Of a stretch of 64,000 nt of DNA, positions 50,865 to 62,823 are shown piece after piece. This stretch comes from Nissolia schottii (Eukaryota; Streptophyta; Magnoliopsida; Fabales; Fabaceae). Position numbers and translations under genes: made by a program. Under the pieces are notes generated by a model that saw nothing but the letters and a program-made list of their open reading frames with translations, ran no database searches and was not told the DNA's origin. Positions within the stretch are counted from its first letter, which is position 1; every line of letters starts with the position of its first letter. The stretch lies in NCBI GenBank assembly GCA_003254905.1, contig QANU01112422.1:105618-169617 (forward strand), in the 5' to 3' direction.

Positions 50865-51004
50865 TAATAATGTCGCGCACCTGGCTATGGCAGGTGAGTC
50901 TCCTAGCGGGGATAACTGTATTTACAAGATCTCGAACTCGGGACCTTGCTTAAGGAATACCAAGCCGCTTACCACTTGGACCAACCCCCGTTGGTAATGA
51001 TGTC
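50865..51004 (-). mobile_element. tRNA-derived SINE, copy 2
   Basis: The body is 50875-50994. On the minus strand GGTTGGTCCAAGTGGTAAG carries the A box and CCCGAGTTCGAGATC the B box. It shares CGCGCACCTGGCTATGGC with the SINE at 62206-62361. It is flanked by TAATAATGTC and TAATGATGTC (9 of 10 matching). Confidence 0.75.
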
Positions 51005-51490
51005 ATGATTTGCTAAAATATCTTTAGAAACAAAACTTGATTTTGTATTTCTCCTATACATCAAGTAAAATCAACGTACTCTCAAAGTACCATAGGTACA
51101 TGATTAGATTATTTTAATATCACAATGATCATTCTAAATGCATCCGATTTCATTACAACGATCATAATATTTAAGCCTAATATTTATTATATTCACTAGA
51201 ATGACTTTTCCACTTTTGGAGTTACAAATTGTCACATTGCATGAGTAATTCTTCATCTTGTTTAGTCAAACAAAAAGACATAATTTCATAATATTTTTAT
51301 AATCCTTTTCACTTATTGTTACTACATGAGCTAATGAGCATATTCAAAGTGTTAAAGGTGAAAAATAATTTCTCAATAAGTCCTTGTTAGTGATCTTTTT
51401 ATCACATGATTTTATTGTAAAACTTCTAATGGAGAATATTTATTTGATATATCTGAAAAACTAAAATAAGACTATGCACTAAAAAAAAAG
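51005..51490. other. AT-rich intergenic DNA
   Basis: No gene or repeat was recognised. Confidence 0.4.
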
Positions 51491-51499
51491 TGTCCCAAA

Positions 51500-52615
51500 A
51501 GTCCTCATGAAGGAGGGGTTGAATCCCTGTGGGAGATCAACAATCTCAACAAAAACCAGCCCTCCCAAAGATCTCTACTTGGCAAGCCAGTCAACATAAG
51601 AATTAGCCTCATGGAGAATGTGTTTAACCTCCATAACCCAATCACGATGAAGCCAATCCTGAATATCCAAAACAACAACTTGAAAAATATGAAAATCAAC
51701 ATTCCCTGAATTTATACGATAAACAACATCATGAGAATCACTCTCACAAAGGAACTCACAAAGGACCCATCTAAAGCCATAATCCCAAGCTAGCTTAAGG
51801 CCATATCTCAACCGCCAAAAGCTCAAAAAGAAATTCTTTGGTACCCTAATGAAGCCAATGAACTCAATCTTTGAATGACCATCATCCCTTCTAATCAAAC
51901 CACCAAACCTTGCATCCCCTGGGTTGCCGCAAGAGCTACCATCGACATTCAAAGTGACCTAACCATTCAGTGGCCACTGCCAATGCACCGAACGATCAAA
52001 AGAGGGATGCAACACACCATCATCAACAGAATTAGCAACCAACAAATCACACCTAATGTTTGAAACAATAAGAAGGGAAAGCATAATATTAGCACCAGTA
52101 ACCTCTACATTGGGAGATCCCTAAATCCACCACACTGTAGAACACCAAAGAACAATATCTTTACTTGCTTGAAAGATATTCAACCGCTTACAATGATCAA
52201 CCAGAACATCCAAGGGAAATTGGACCCTTACAGCAAGCCAAACATCTCTCGCTTTGGGACATAAATAAAGATAATGAAAAATAGATTCCTTCTGTAAAGC
52301 ACATCAGACACATTGGGGAGATGTTGCAATGCCTCTACGACATCTAACAGAATTAGTTGGAAGAGAATTATGCATAGCTAGCCATAATAGATTCTTACAC
52401 TTTTCCGTCATTGGCAAGCGGCAGAGCCAAGACCAATCCTCCTGCAAAAGTAAGTTTTGAGATGTTGCTTGTTACCAACAGTACCCACTATCAATAAGTA
52501 GCCGATGGACCCTCACTCCAAACCAAGCAATCAGAAACATCATCATGATGCCACAACACAATATGTCACAACTTCTACTACACGAGATTAATCATAGGCG
52601 TAGAAAGCCTAGAGA
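51500..52615 (-). pseudogene. LINE 3' part: zinc-binding RT region and RNase H
   Basis: Minus-strand frames read, in order, the reverse-transcriptase zinc-binding region (about 52460-52230: WSWLCRLPMTEKCKN, LLWLAMHNSLPTNSVR, CRRGIATSPQC) and an RNase H domain (51952-51575: NVDGSSCGNPGDARFGGLIR, CESDSHDVV, HILHEANSYVDWLAK). RNase H has the expected D, E/S and D positions, but the frame upstream is broken by stops. The 5' side ends at 52616, where a CACTA terminus begins, so the LINE is probably interrupted there. Confidence 0.75.
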
Positions 52616-53400
52616 CACTACTAAAAAATTGCGAATTACCTGTGAAAAGTTGCTGCAACTTTTTTTTGTAGGTAATACCTGCAAATCCTATTGCAAATTT
52701 TTGTTTTTGAGCAACCCAATGGATATTTTGCTGTGAATTACAAAATTTGCAGCAAAATCTGCAAGTAAGTTTTCTTTCAAAAGGCAACAAATATTTAGCT
52801 TAGAATTTTGTTGCAAATAATTTTGCAAGTCAAAAATTTGGAAATAATTTTGCAAGAAAACACTATTTTCGTAGATAAATCAGCATAAAATAGTATCTGG
52901 GGCAGATTTTTGCTGCGGATATAGCTACAACTTTCATTTCATGTGGACTTTGCTACGAATCTTCTTGTTGTAAATTTTCTTGTGAACTACTTTGTTGTGG
53001 ATTTTATTGTGAAATAACTTTGTTGTGGATTTTCTTGCGAATTTGTTTTGTTGTAGATTTTCTTGCGAACTAGTTTGTTGCAAATTTTCTTGTGAATTCT
53101 CTTGGTTGTGAATTTAGCTGCGAGTTTTCTTTGTTGTGAATTTTCTTGCGAATAGTTTATTGCGGATTTAGCTGTAAACTTCTTTGTTGTGGATTTAGCT
53201 ATGAGTTTGCTTTGCTACGGATTTTCTCACGAATAGTTTATTGCAAATTTAGCTGTAAATTTATTTGTTGTGGATTTAGAAGCAAATTTAGTTGTTGCAG
53301 ATTTAGTTGTGAATTTTGTTTGATGCGAATTTTGTTGCAAATTTACTTTATTGTGATTTTTATTGTGAATTTATTTGTTGTGGATTGTTGTAGAGTACCA
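52616..53400 (+). mobile_element. CACTA (En/Spm) terminus with subterminal repeats
   Basis: It begins CACTACTAAAAAATTGCG, the CACTA terminal motif. This is followed by about 780 bases of many degenerate copies of TTTGTTGTGGATTTTCTTGC and TTGCAAATTT-type units, as in CACTA subterminal regions. No transposase and no matching ...TAGTG end were found in the window, so it is a truncated end. Confidence 0.55.
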
Positions 53401-53866
53401 CCACCATCCCTGCCACCATGCCGGTTAAGGCATGAACCCTAACAAGGAGCAGGTTCTGGCTAAGGCAAAACTTTGTACTTAAGATTTCCGTTGTGATGCA
53501 CCTACTTGGGAATCCTATCCTAAGTGTGGGACCATAGTCCTTAAGCTGGAATAATAAACAAAGATTAGTTAAATAGGACACACTTGTCATAATCAGTAGC
53601 CTTAGGCCTTAATAACTAGGAAATTGAAAGACAGTTCCTTAAAAGACTTCACGAATAGTAGATTCTAGGATAAATTATTTAGAACAGTACGAGGTCCTAT
53701 GATCTCGTAACCCAGACCCATCAATAGATAGATATGAGCGCAAGGCTCCACAACATGTGTGCCCTACTAGAGCGCAAGCCTCCTCAGTTATGGCATGCAT
53801 GCCCTATCAGACCCTTGAGCGCAAGGCTCCTCAGACTTAGGGTATGCGTACCCTCGCAGGTATCTC
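53401..53866. mobile_element. Unclassified repeat, probably LTR-related
   Basis: Three degenerate GAGCGCAAGGCTCCTCAG blocks occur at 53737-53845. No coding domain. Confidence 0.35.
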
Positions 53867-54607
53867 GATGGTTATCAAACTCGCGAGTTTAAGTAAACTC
53901 GTGGAGCTTCCGTAAACTCGGATCATAAACTCGTACAAGTTTACCTATTATTAAAAAATATTAAAAAATTATTTTAAAAAATTATTATGCACAAAAATAT
54001 ATTTAATAAAACTTGAAATTCATAAATACATTTACCTCCATAACAAACCACAAATAAAGATGAAATATATGAGTTCTAAGTTCAATTCATACATAATACA
54101 TATAACATAATACATAGTATTGACTACAGAACATCACAAGAAGCGAGTTTGTGACGATGATGTCTTCAATTTAGAATACTAAAGCACAAATAGCAATGCA
54201 GAGGTCACGCACCTTGGTGGGAAAGATTCCTGAGCAAATGATGAAATACATACGGTGAATTAGCGACGGAGCACAAGCAACGACGGAGCACGATGGAGGA
54301 GCACGACGGAGCACGATTGTAGGCGCAACTGTAAATGATATCTCTAAAATATTTAAATGACCTAAATCTAAAAACTCATAGATATGCAAAACAAAATCAA
54401 ACTTGTTTTGTCCCTAAAAAAAATCAAAAACTTGCCTGTGTGGTAAACTAGTAAAATCGGCAGTAAACTCGCAATTTTATGCGAGTTTACTCGAGTTTAC
54501 CCAATTTTACCCAGAAACGAGTTTACATGCGAGTTAGCTCGATTTTACTACCTAAACTCGTAAACTCGTACGATTTTATGAGTTAACAAGCGATTTTGAT
54601 AACTATG
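53867..54607. mobile_element. hAT-like element carrying the TST fragment, copy 2
   Basis: The ends ATGGTTATCAAACTCGCGAG and (reversed) CATAGTTATCAAAATCGC match those of copy 1, with the same GTAAACTCG subterminal repeats and the same internal CGACGGAGCAC block. It is shorter than copy 1 (about 741 against 1,032 bases) through an internal deletion near 54120. A target duplication is not clear (GTATCTCG and GTATCCGG are only 6 of 8). Confidence 0.7.
54120..54389 (-). pseudogene. TST/TMT fragment, degraded second copy
   Basis: The minus-strand frame CSGIFPTKVRDLCIAICALVF matches copy 1 and TST proteins. A stop replaces the next Trp, then EDIIVTNSLLVM follows before the deletion. It is closer to the intact TST sequence at some positions than copy 1 (IAICAL), so the two copies decayed separately. 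Confidence 0.7.
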
Positions 54608-54695
54608 TATCCGGGTTGCGTGCATATTGGAACCACCCAAAAATATTTCTAGTGAAGTAAGGTCGAGTTGNGGATTACCCACCTAACACACAAAG

Positions 54696-54731
<36 letters not shown>
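54696..54731. repeat. (CAA)n microsatellite
   Basis: About eleven CAA/ACA units. Confidence 0.95.
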
Positions 54732-54733
<2 letters not shown>

Positions 54734-54739
54734 AATTTG

Positions 54740-56800
54740 GTGTGATGGTGGTGTTGGTAAAATTGCTTCGGTGGTTTATGGAGATGATGATGACTCTGTT
54801 TGTGCCAAGGAGTGGTGGATGGCCTTAGTGATGGGGCTAAGGTACATGCATGGTGATGATAATTCGTGATAAAGGTTGGCAGTGGTCTCAAGTTGGCTTT
54901 TTAGGGAGAAAGGCCATGAAGGCCATGGTGGATGGAGGCTAGCCATTCGCTTGAGGTGAGGATGGTGAGTTCGACGGTAGTCTATGGTGGTGAAGGGCTA
55001 CAAAGGTATTGTGGTTTGTTCATGAGGTTTGTTAATAAAGATGAATGATGAAGCCATGATGAATGGGGAGTACAGTGACTTGATATGAGGTGTATTTTGT
55101 GGCCTTGAGGATGGTGGATGGTGAAGGCCATGAAGGTGGGCTAGGTTGGAAGAAGGATTGCCGTGGTAGTGGTTACGGTGATATGAAGGTGATGGCCGAG
55201 ATGGTGATGATGGCCAGAAAGGAGAAAGATGTTGGTTAATGATGATTAAGGAAAATGGAGGAGGGAGCCATGGAAATGAATAGAAGCGAATGAGAAGGAA
55301 ATTCCCAAGGGTGAATGATAATGAAGGTTATTTGCTGGTCCATATTGGAAGTGAAAGAAAAATAAAATACCATAATTAATGGTGCAATGAGTAGCTGGAG
55401 CCACATGGCCTAAGAAGGTGTTGACACGTGGTTGCCACATGTCACATGGAAACCACATGTCACGTGGTGGAAAGGGGCAAAGGGTGACATGTCGCGTGAG
55501 TAGGTTCATTGTGCGATTCGGGGTGATTTGGGACACTAAGACGTAAACGATTTGGCTGTTTAAGGATAAATTAAACTAGATAAAGGTACAAATGAGTCAA
55601 TCACTATAAAAGTGAGTCCCAAGTGTACCTTTAACACTTAATTCAATTTAGACAAGAGACATTCGGTTTCAGGCTCGCAGGACCATGCGAGAAGCCTAAA
55701 CTGTTACCCGGGTACCCACAATGTTAGAATTTTTCTAAGACGGCTTCATATTGAGACAAAGATAGTTAGTGTGCTTAGGATGACATGGAAACTCATACCA
55801 AGACACCCCTCGAGGCTTTAGGCACAAGTTTCTAATTAACAACGTTATTGGTTGATAGATAGTGTCCACCGGGGCCCACCAACAGCTTATCTGATGACAA
55901 GAGACTCAAGAAAGGGTCTTGTCCCTTTCATATCGTGCTTGGATCACATGGTTGCCCCTAAAATGGCTTGACTAAGTCATATGGACATAAATAGATGAAA
56001 CACACATTTGTCCATAATAATACACAAACAAGTTTCTCTCGTAGAAACAAAAGAAAGAGAGGAAAAGGAATTATGAAGGAGCAATGGTGGTACTATGTAT
56101 GACTTGGATGCTTGTCCACCATGGAGGGTGGCATGAGACACTTGTCACATGGGGAAAGGGTGACTACGACACATGGTGCCATAAGAGCCATGTAGGTGAC
56201 ACGTGGTGCTTAAGCGAGTGTCATATGTCATGATGTGTTGCACGTTAGTCTGTCATGTGACTTAAGGTGCATCCAAAAACTAAAACGCGACCAGTTAGCT
56301 TGTACAACGTTAGTATGGAACTAAAACATTTTAATAGTGTGTCTAACACCTGAACATAGGCTCATAAAACTTTAGACAGAGAGGAAACAAGCTCAGGAAA
56401 CACTCAAGAAAAATCCTAATTCTTAAATTGAAGCTTCTATTCACAAGTCGACAAGGGTTTCGGGATCAGAAAGGAACGAAGGTGAGAATATCTATACGCT
56501 CTCAAGGTGTAGGAAAAGTTATGAAACCTTCCTTTGTGGGCCTATAGTATAAGGGTTTACTCAGTGGGGATGACTGATAATTGATGGAATACTAAATGGA
56601 CAAGATGATGCTAGACTGCAATTTAATTATTCTAGTTACCACCTCACACTATTATGAGAATACACATAGTTGTATTAAAATAACTCACTATAGATGTATG
56701 GTTCCACTAATACATGATTAATAATACATTCAAACTTGGCAGCCAATATGCTAAGACAATGCTTAGAATAACAAAAAAGTGGGGCGTTACATTTTTGGTA
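54740..56800 (+). mobile_element. LTR-retrotransposon-derived sequence with CACATG/CACGTGG-rich blocks
   Basis: Non-coding. 54740-55250 is rich in GATGGTG/GGCCATGAAGG repeats. 55395-55500 and 56100-56240 are rich in CACATG, TGACACGTGG and related words. A GGGGCGTTACA at about 56783-56793 looks like an LTR 3' end. Borders and family are unknown. Confidence 0.4.
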
Positions 56801-57091
56801 TAAAAAAAATCAATTTATTGATATACAAAGCCAGACAATAGACAAAAAAAAGATTAAAATGAAATGTTCTACACAAAAAATTATCTTGTAATTGATACTC
56901 TTAATAAAATTTATTTAGCTTAGAAAAGTGATTGTTATCCCAAAGTTTGCGAGTAGTGAAAAGAACAAATTTACCCACATCGTTGCACAACTATAGAACT
57001 AAACTAGCAAGTAGTGGAGTTATGCAAGTCTCACATCGAATAATATGTTGGTGAAAGACAAACCTTTTTATTATAAAAGGAGATGGTGCTG

Positions 57092-59306
57092 CAATTTGTT
57101 GGGCAACAAAAAGAACCCACCAAAGGCACACAGGAAGAAAATAAATAAAGCATACTAAAAGAATCAAAATATTTAACGTGGTTCGATCATCTTAACCTAC
57201 TTCCATGATCCCTAGAAGGGAAAAATTAACTTCACTATGAAAATATTTGATTAAAACTCTTAATCGACCAAAGTTGTAAACTTTCCACTAAACTCGCCAC
57301 TCAATAGCTCAATCACACCTATTCTCTAGTGTGTAGACTCTCTTTTAGGTAGTGTACAACAACTAAATACTAAACCTCTATTTATAGTAGGAGCATTCCC
57401 CCTCCTTTGATAAATTAACCAATGTGGGACTTGGCTCATGCACACAAAAAAATCCTTCCTTGAGCCAAGTTCCCAAATACCTCAGTCTCTTCTAAAAATT
57501 GGACTTGCTTCTCAATCTTCTTCTTCATCTTTACTTCACTATCTTTAGGAGTTTCCTACATGGGGTGACCTTCGAAATAGCAAATGTTCCTTTCACCTTT
57601 TCTACCTTGTAGAATCAAGCGACTTCTATTGTACACTCTACATGTTTCACCAATTCCCACATATTTGTACCCATGCGATGTCATTTCTCCTAATGAAATA
57701 ATATTGACATTAGTAGTAGGTACATACCTCACATTGGGAGTCTTTCAAATTTTACCATTGTGGAGCTTTAGGCGAGCTCATATCGTGCCTTCAACTTTCA
57801 GCTTCAATTTTGTTCCCACATTGATATTGCCAAAAATCTCCATCTTTTTGCAAAGTAGTAAATATATCTTGATCCTTACACACGTGCACATTAGCAGCAG
57901 AATCTAGCACCCATTTAGAAAAATCCTAAGAAGAATCATCATTGACGCCCTCTACATGATACAAGTCTCCATCATCTAAGGATTCAACCATGTTAGCTTT
58001 TCCCTTGTGTTGTTTTAAATTCTTCCAGTATTGTCTCATCATTGGACATTGAGACTGGATGTTCCCTTTCTCTTCACAGTAGTAGCACTTCACCTCTTTA
58101 AGCCTCTTTCTACAATCTTTCCTTATCGTCCACCTCTTCATCGAGAAATACTCCTTCCTCTTTGAAAGCTCTCCACAGCTAATATATTTCCACCATCATT
58201 GGTATGATCACCTCTCTGCATTCTCTAATCCTTTAGCAAGACAATAGTCACAACATCTAGTTTGATTGTATTTTTCTCAATCAACAAGGATCTCACCAAT
58301 GATATATATGATTGAGTCAATGACGCTAATAAAGCCATTGCTGGCTCTTTTTCACTTAACTTCTCTCCTATTTTTCATAGTTGACAAACTAACCGGTAAA
58401 ATTCATTAATATGATCATGCAGATTACCTCCTTCTTCCATTCTCAGCATGTACAAGTCTATATTCAAGCAGAGATGGATGGTCAATGACTTTGACACATA
58501 AATTTTCTCCACCCTTTTTTCACATCTCTTGTGGCATTGTCTCATTCAACACTGTGTACTTGATTACAGGAACAAGAACGATCCTACTAGTATTTGTTGC
58601 TTTAATATGAATATATTTTTACTCACTATCCTTCATCTCTTTAGGATTTTCTTCTTCCAAAGCATCATCCAAACCTTATTGCACTAGAAGATCTTTTATT
58701 TTGCATTGCCTCCTAGTGAAATTGCCTTTTTCGTCAAAGAGCAGTACGTCAAATTTCATCGTACTAGCCATAGTATATAAAAAAAAAAACACTATTTTCT
58801 ACTTAGAATATCACAAAATCCACAAAAGCAATAAAAAGATGCCTCCAAAAGTATTGTTGACGCGGAACTCCTAATGCAGGGCAATGGTATAATTAAGGGC
58901 TCTCCCTCTTTCCTTCTTGCAACCACAACTTTTTCCTTTTCGAACCCAAGCTCCTGATACAAGTTGTTGGGCAAAAGAAGGAACCCACCAAAGACACACA
59001 AGAAGAAAATAAATAAAGCACACTAAAAGAATACAGAAATTTAACATGGTTCGGTCACATCATCCTACTTCCACGATCACTAGAAGGGAAAAAAAAAACT
59101 CCACTAAAAATATTTGATTACAACTTTTAATACACAAAAGTTATAAAACTCTTCTCTAAACTCACAACACACATTCTCTAGCGTATAAACTCTCTCTTCG
59201 ATATTGTGTAACAACAAAATACTAAGCCTCTATTTATATAAGGAACACATCCCTTCCTTTGTTAAACTAACCAATGTGAGACTTGACTTACACACACAAC
59301 ACAATT
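57092..59306 (-). mobile_element. Internally deleted Ty1/copia retrotransposon with both LTRs
   Basis: The body is 57097-59301, flanked by CAATT at 57092-57096 and 59302-59306 (5-bp target duplication). The LTRs are 57097 to about 57450 and 58965-59301. They start TGTTGGG on the plus strand and share TTTAACRTGGTTCG and CTCTATTTATA, the latter being the TATA box on the minus strand. Next to the 5' LTR, minus-strand TTGTATCAGGAGC resembles the initiator-Met primer site. Inside are gag, protease and pre-integrase remnants; integrase, RT and RNase H are absent. Confidence 0.9.
57560..58771 (-). pseudogene. Copia gag-protease-preintegrase remnant
   Basis: From the minus-strand ATG at 58771 the frame reads MASTMKFDVLLFDEKGNF, typical of copia gag, but has a stop soon after (LLVQ-stop). 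Further on are LNETMPQEM, YVSKSLT, MEEGGNLHDHINEF and, at about 58086-58040, the zinc knuckle CYYCEEKGNIQSQC in which the usual His is Gln. The protease WVLDSAANVHVC (Asp-Ser-Ala) follows at about 57900, then a pre-integrase stretch NVNIISLGEMTSHG near 57700. Multiple stops make it non-coding. Confidence 0.85.
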
Positions 59307-59329
59307 GGCTTCAATTGATTACACAATGA

Positions 59330-60270
59330 ATGAATAGGCCCAAGCACTGATGTATGCCAGTGGTGGGGCTAGCAAAGGAAATTTTTTTTCTTAAGCCTAG
59401 TGAAGCATGAAACACTCTAACTAGCTAGCTTATGCTTAAGTCATAAACTATGCTTAATCAGGTTGTTATTTACTTGGTGGGAATACTTGTTGTCCCAATA
59501 TGTTTAGAAAATATCCCTTTACTAAAAATATGGACTGATTAAAAATTTTCTTAACTGGTTGTTCTTATCATGAAATTAGGAGCCATGCAGGTACAAGGAC
59601 ATATATTACAAGCGATAGAGCCACGGATATGGTGATCTACGTGATTTGGTGAGGGGAAAAGGGACTTGGCGTGCTACTGTGGTGATGCAGGTGAGGGAGC
59701 AAAAATTTGGCTCCAAATTAGTACATTTTTGGTCGTGTTTGTTAGTTAACTATCCGGTTACGCGCGTGGTTGTGCATGTGAAAAATTAACGAACACCATA
59801 AAAATTATTTACACAAAATTTTACACCAATTACATGCTGACTATAAGGAATTTTTATTTATTTTAAACGTTCTAAATTCCCCCCCCCCCCGTAAAAGCAC
59901 ATTTTTACTGGTACCGCCGGTCCATACTTAAACTTCCGGTAATGATCGAAAATTAGAACAAAAAATGACGTTAACATAAGATCACCTTTTCCAAAAAATT
60001 CTAATGAGAAATTTAATTCTAATCTAAGGTACTCGTAATTTTCCATTTGTAAAATTTATTCTACGAGTGTCTTTGATACGTATTAATTCCAATGGCGACT
60101 GTGAGTTGGTTCAGATCTCGCAAAATCCCGTGAAATCACGAAACCCTAATCTTAACTGCGATTTTTATGAGTTAAATGTGTAATAGTTTAATTTTCTCGT
60201 TTCCCTAATCGGCTTAAAATTATTCATTAAGAAAATTTTTTGTAAAGGAAAAAATTTGGGATGTTACAAA
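59330..60270 (+). mobile_element. LTR-like repeat related to 8790-9045
   Basis: 59395-59645 matches 8790-9045 in blocks (GGTGGGAATACT, AGGAGCCAT, TTACAAGCGATAGAGCC). The segment ends GGGATGTTACA at about 60258-60268, an LTR-type terminus. An 11-C run stands at 59880-59890. No coding. Confidence 0.4.
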
Positions 60271-61260
60271 GCATGCTATTCAATTTATTTAAAAGATAAT
60301 TTTTTTTTAAGTGAATTGGTCATCTCAAAGCCAGTTTGGTTCAAAAGTTTTCAAGTTCTGACCGGTTTAAGTAGTTTTAACCAATTTTAAGATTAGCAAT
60401 TTTTCTTGCATGACTAGATTGACCTAGTGTCTGATTATCAGTAAATTGATTGAATTAGCCGGTTCGGTCTGATTTTGAGAATCATACTAAAAAGTAAAAT
60501 ATGGACAGATATAACAAGGGAGTATTAAAGGATTTAAAAAATTTATATTTATATTAAAATAAAAAATTAAAAGAATGTTTGAAGTTAATTATGATTATAT
60601 GGTACTTACCAAAAAAATTATGATTATATGGTATGATATTAAAAACTTTTTGAACTAATTGAAACTTGAAAAATAAAACTATTTAATATGTTTATTATAA
60701 ATGTATGCTATTTAACCCATCAAATAAGTAAATAAATACAATTTATCTATAAGAAATGTAAATTAAAAATCAAAGAAAGAAATTTTTTTCATTTAAAGAA
60801 GTGTGTAAAAATGATCGCAAATAGAGAGTAATAAAGAATTATAATCTTATCTTGTTTATATTTGTTTTTAAATTTTAAAATAGTTAGTACAATGTATGTA
60901 AAATCTTAACTTTGTGATATTTTTTACCAAATTTTAAAAGTATAAGTAACAATTATAATAATTTTAAAAATTAAATATTAAGTATTAAAATATATAATAG
61001 CATAAATGTAAATTATTTCATTTGGGGTATACACTTTCACTGTTTTAGACAGTTTGCATTTTAATTTTAATTACTATAAAAAATAATAAACAATGGACAA
61101 TATCTACTGTAAATTATATAATAAAGAAATAAAAAAATAATTTATTAGTTTATTAGGTATGTTTATATTTAAATACTTATTTAATTAATAACATGGATAT
61201 ATAGTTTATATTTTTTCTTAAATATTCAAATAATTAAGGACACCGTTTAAAAATGGAAAA
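60271..61260. other. AT-rich intergenic DNA, nothing recognised
   Basis: No open frame of note. It contains a short local duplication, ATTATGATTATATGGTA, near 60590 and 60617. Confidence 0.4.
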
Positions 61261-61261
61261 C

Positions 61262-61623
61262 AAAACTCCCAATTTTGTTCTAATAGATTTTAACTTCAGT
61301 CAACTTCGTTTATGTTAAATTTTTTTTGTCTAAAATCATTCTTACAAAATGAAAAAGTCATTTACATTAGTCCCTCCATTGTTTTTCTAATGTGACACAT
61401 AATTATGTAAAATTTTTAGTCAAAATCGTTCTTGCAAAAAAAAAAAAAAAATCAGTCATGTTATTCCCTCTGTTATATACCATATCAACTATCAATGTTA
61501 GGGAAACTGACAAGGGGCTAACTTGAATGACTTATGTATTTTGCTGGAGAATTTTGACCAAATTTTTTGGTTAGAAACGAAGTTAACCAAATTAAAAATC
61601 TACAGGGACAAAATTGGGAGTAA
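61262..61623. mobile_element. Foldback MITE with ACTCCCAATTTTG termini
   Basis: The left AAACTCCCAATTTTGTTC...AACTTCGTTT and right AACGAAGTTAAC...GACAAAATTGGGAGTA ends are inverted over about 50 bases. The interior is AT-rich and non-coding. Target duplication not clear. Confidence 0.6.
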
Positions 61624-61699
61624 AGTCAAAATTGAAATATATAGCTCTTTTAAAATAATATTGATATAGACTTATTTGATAACAATAATTAATACTATT

Positions 61700-61850
61700 G
61701 AACCAATCTATAGTTGATTGAGGTGGTAGGTGCATCACCCCTTAATAAGAAGGTCTTAAGATCGAAATCATAGGAATGAAAAAAATCATTGCTAAAAGAC
61801 ATCTACCCTCTTTAGAGAATTCATTTGAGTCAACTGAGTTAATTGAGTTT
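61700..61850 (+). mobile_element. Possible tRNA-derived SINE remnant
   Basis: GTTGATTGAGGTGGTAGGTGC could be an A-box region and GGTCTTAAGATCGAAATC a B-box region at tRNA-like spacing. No tail or target duplication was established. Confidence 0.3.
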
Positions 61851-62190
61851 CTAACAATAACAATGTTTGATTCTCTTACTTACTACTTCAAAAAAAAAAA
61901 GTCACGCATATAAGAGAATTATATGTAGAGTTAACCAATGATAACCTGAAGTTTTATCGTGAAGATTAGGAAAAAGAATAATTTAATAGTCTAACGGTAA
62001 AAAAGAAAAAAGGAACTTAGATTTTTTTTTGTCCAATGCTTCAAGATTTAGATCAAGTTTTCATTTTTAATATTTGTTTTGAAGCTTGTATTTTGGGTTG
62101 TAATGGTTAATTTGATACCGAACATATGAATTTAATTAATATGTATTGACCATAAAGTTTTACTATATCGTAGTCCAATCAAATTATTTC

Positions 62191-62376
62191 ACATGCACAC
62201 ATTTTTTTTTAGGTTGTCTGCCCGGTATCTAAAGCTTAGCCTTGACTAATCCAGGTCGACACGGGTCGCGCACCTGGCTATGGCGTACACAAGGTCTCGA
62301 ACTCGAGACCTTGCTTAAGCGATACCAAGCCGCTTACCACTTGGACCAACCCCCGTTGGTTACATGCACACATTTT
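62191..62376 (-). mobile_element. tRNA-derived SINE, copy 1, 15-bp TSD
   Basis: The body is 62206-62361. ACATGCACACATTTT stands at 62191-62205 and 62362-62376, a perfect 15-bp target duplication. On the minus strand the head GGTTGGTCCAAGTGGTAAG (A box) is followed by GGTCTCGAGTTCGAGACC (B box) and the tail ends in a short A run. It resembles the Au-SINE type found across angiosperms. Confidence 0.85.
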
Positions 62377-62594
62377 GAAGTAGTAAATGAGAGAATTGAT
62401 TTTTTTTTTTGTTAATGTAATAAGATTTGATCGGATGACAATATGAAAATTGCGTATAACAATTAAACTCTTTAATATTTCTAAATGAAAATGTAAAATT
62501 CTTAAAGTGATAGTAATAAAAAAGAAGAATTTAAGTGGCGTATAAGTGATAGCACACAGAAAGAAGAAATTAACAGTTGTGTGTTGACAGTCTA

Positions 62595-62646
<52 letters not shown>

Positions 62647-62659
62647 GTATATATATATT
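62595..62659. repeat. (AT)n/(ATATATGT)n microsatellite
   Basis: AT dinucleotides broken by GT at three places. Confidence 0.95.
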
Positions 62660-62823
62660 GAACCACATCTTGATCTGTGCATGACTTTTAAGTAGCTAGT
62701 GAAAAAATCAAACAATTTTGTTGATGCAAAAAAATGTGATTGAATGACTGTGCCATGCATGCCGATCAAACCCTAAAATCTGCAAAACAAACAAGCTTGG
62801 GAGACTTACTTTAGGGGAATTTT

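Noticed and set aside
62290..62361. Possible tRNA gene
   Set aside because: A and B boxes are present, but the body has a 15-bp target duplication, an A tail and a second copy at 50875, so it is a SINE, not a tRNA gene.
62278..62769. 163-codon minus-strand frame
   Set aside because: It runs through a SINE edge and an AT microsatellite (Tyr-Ile repeat) and has no domain.
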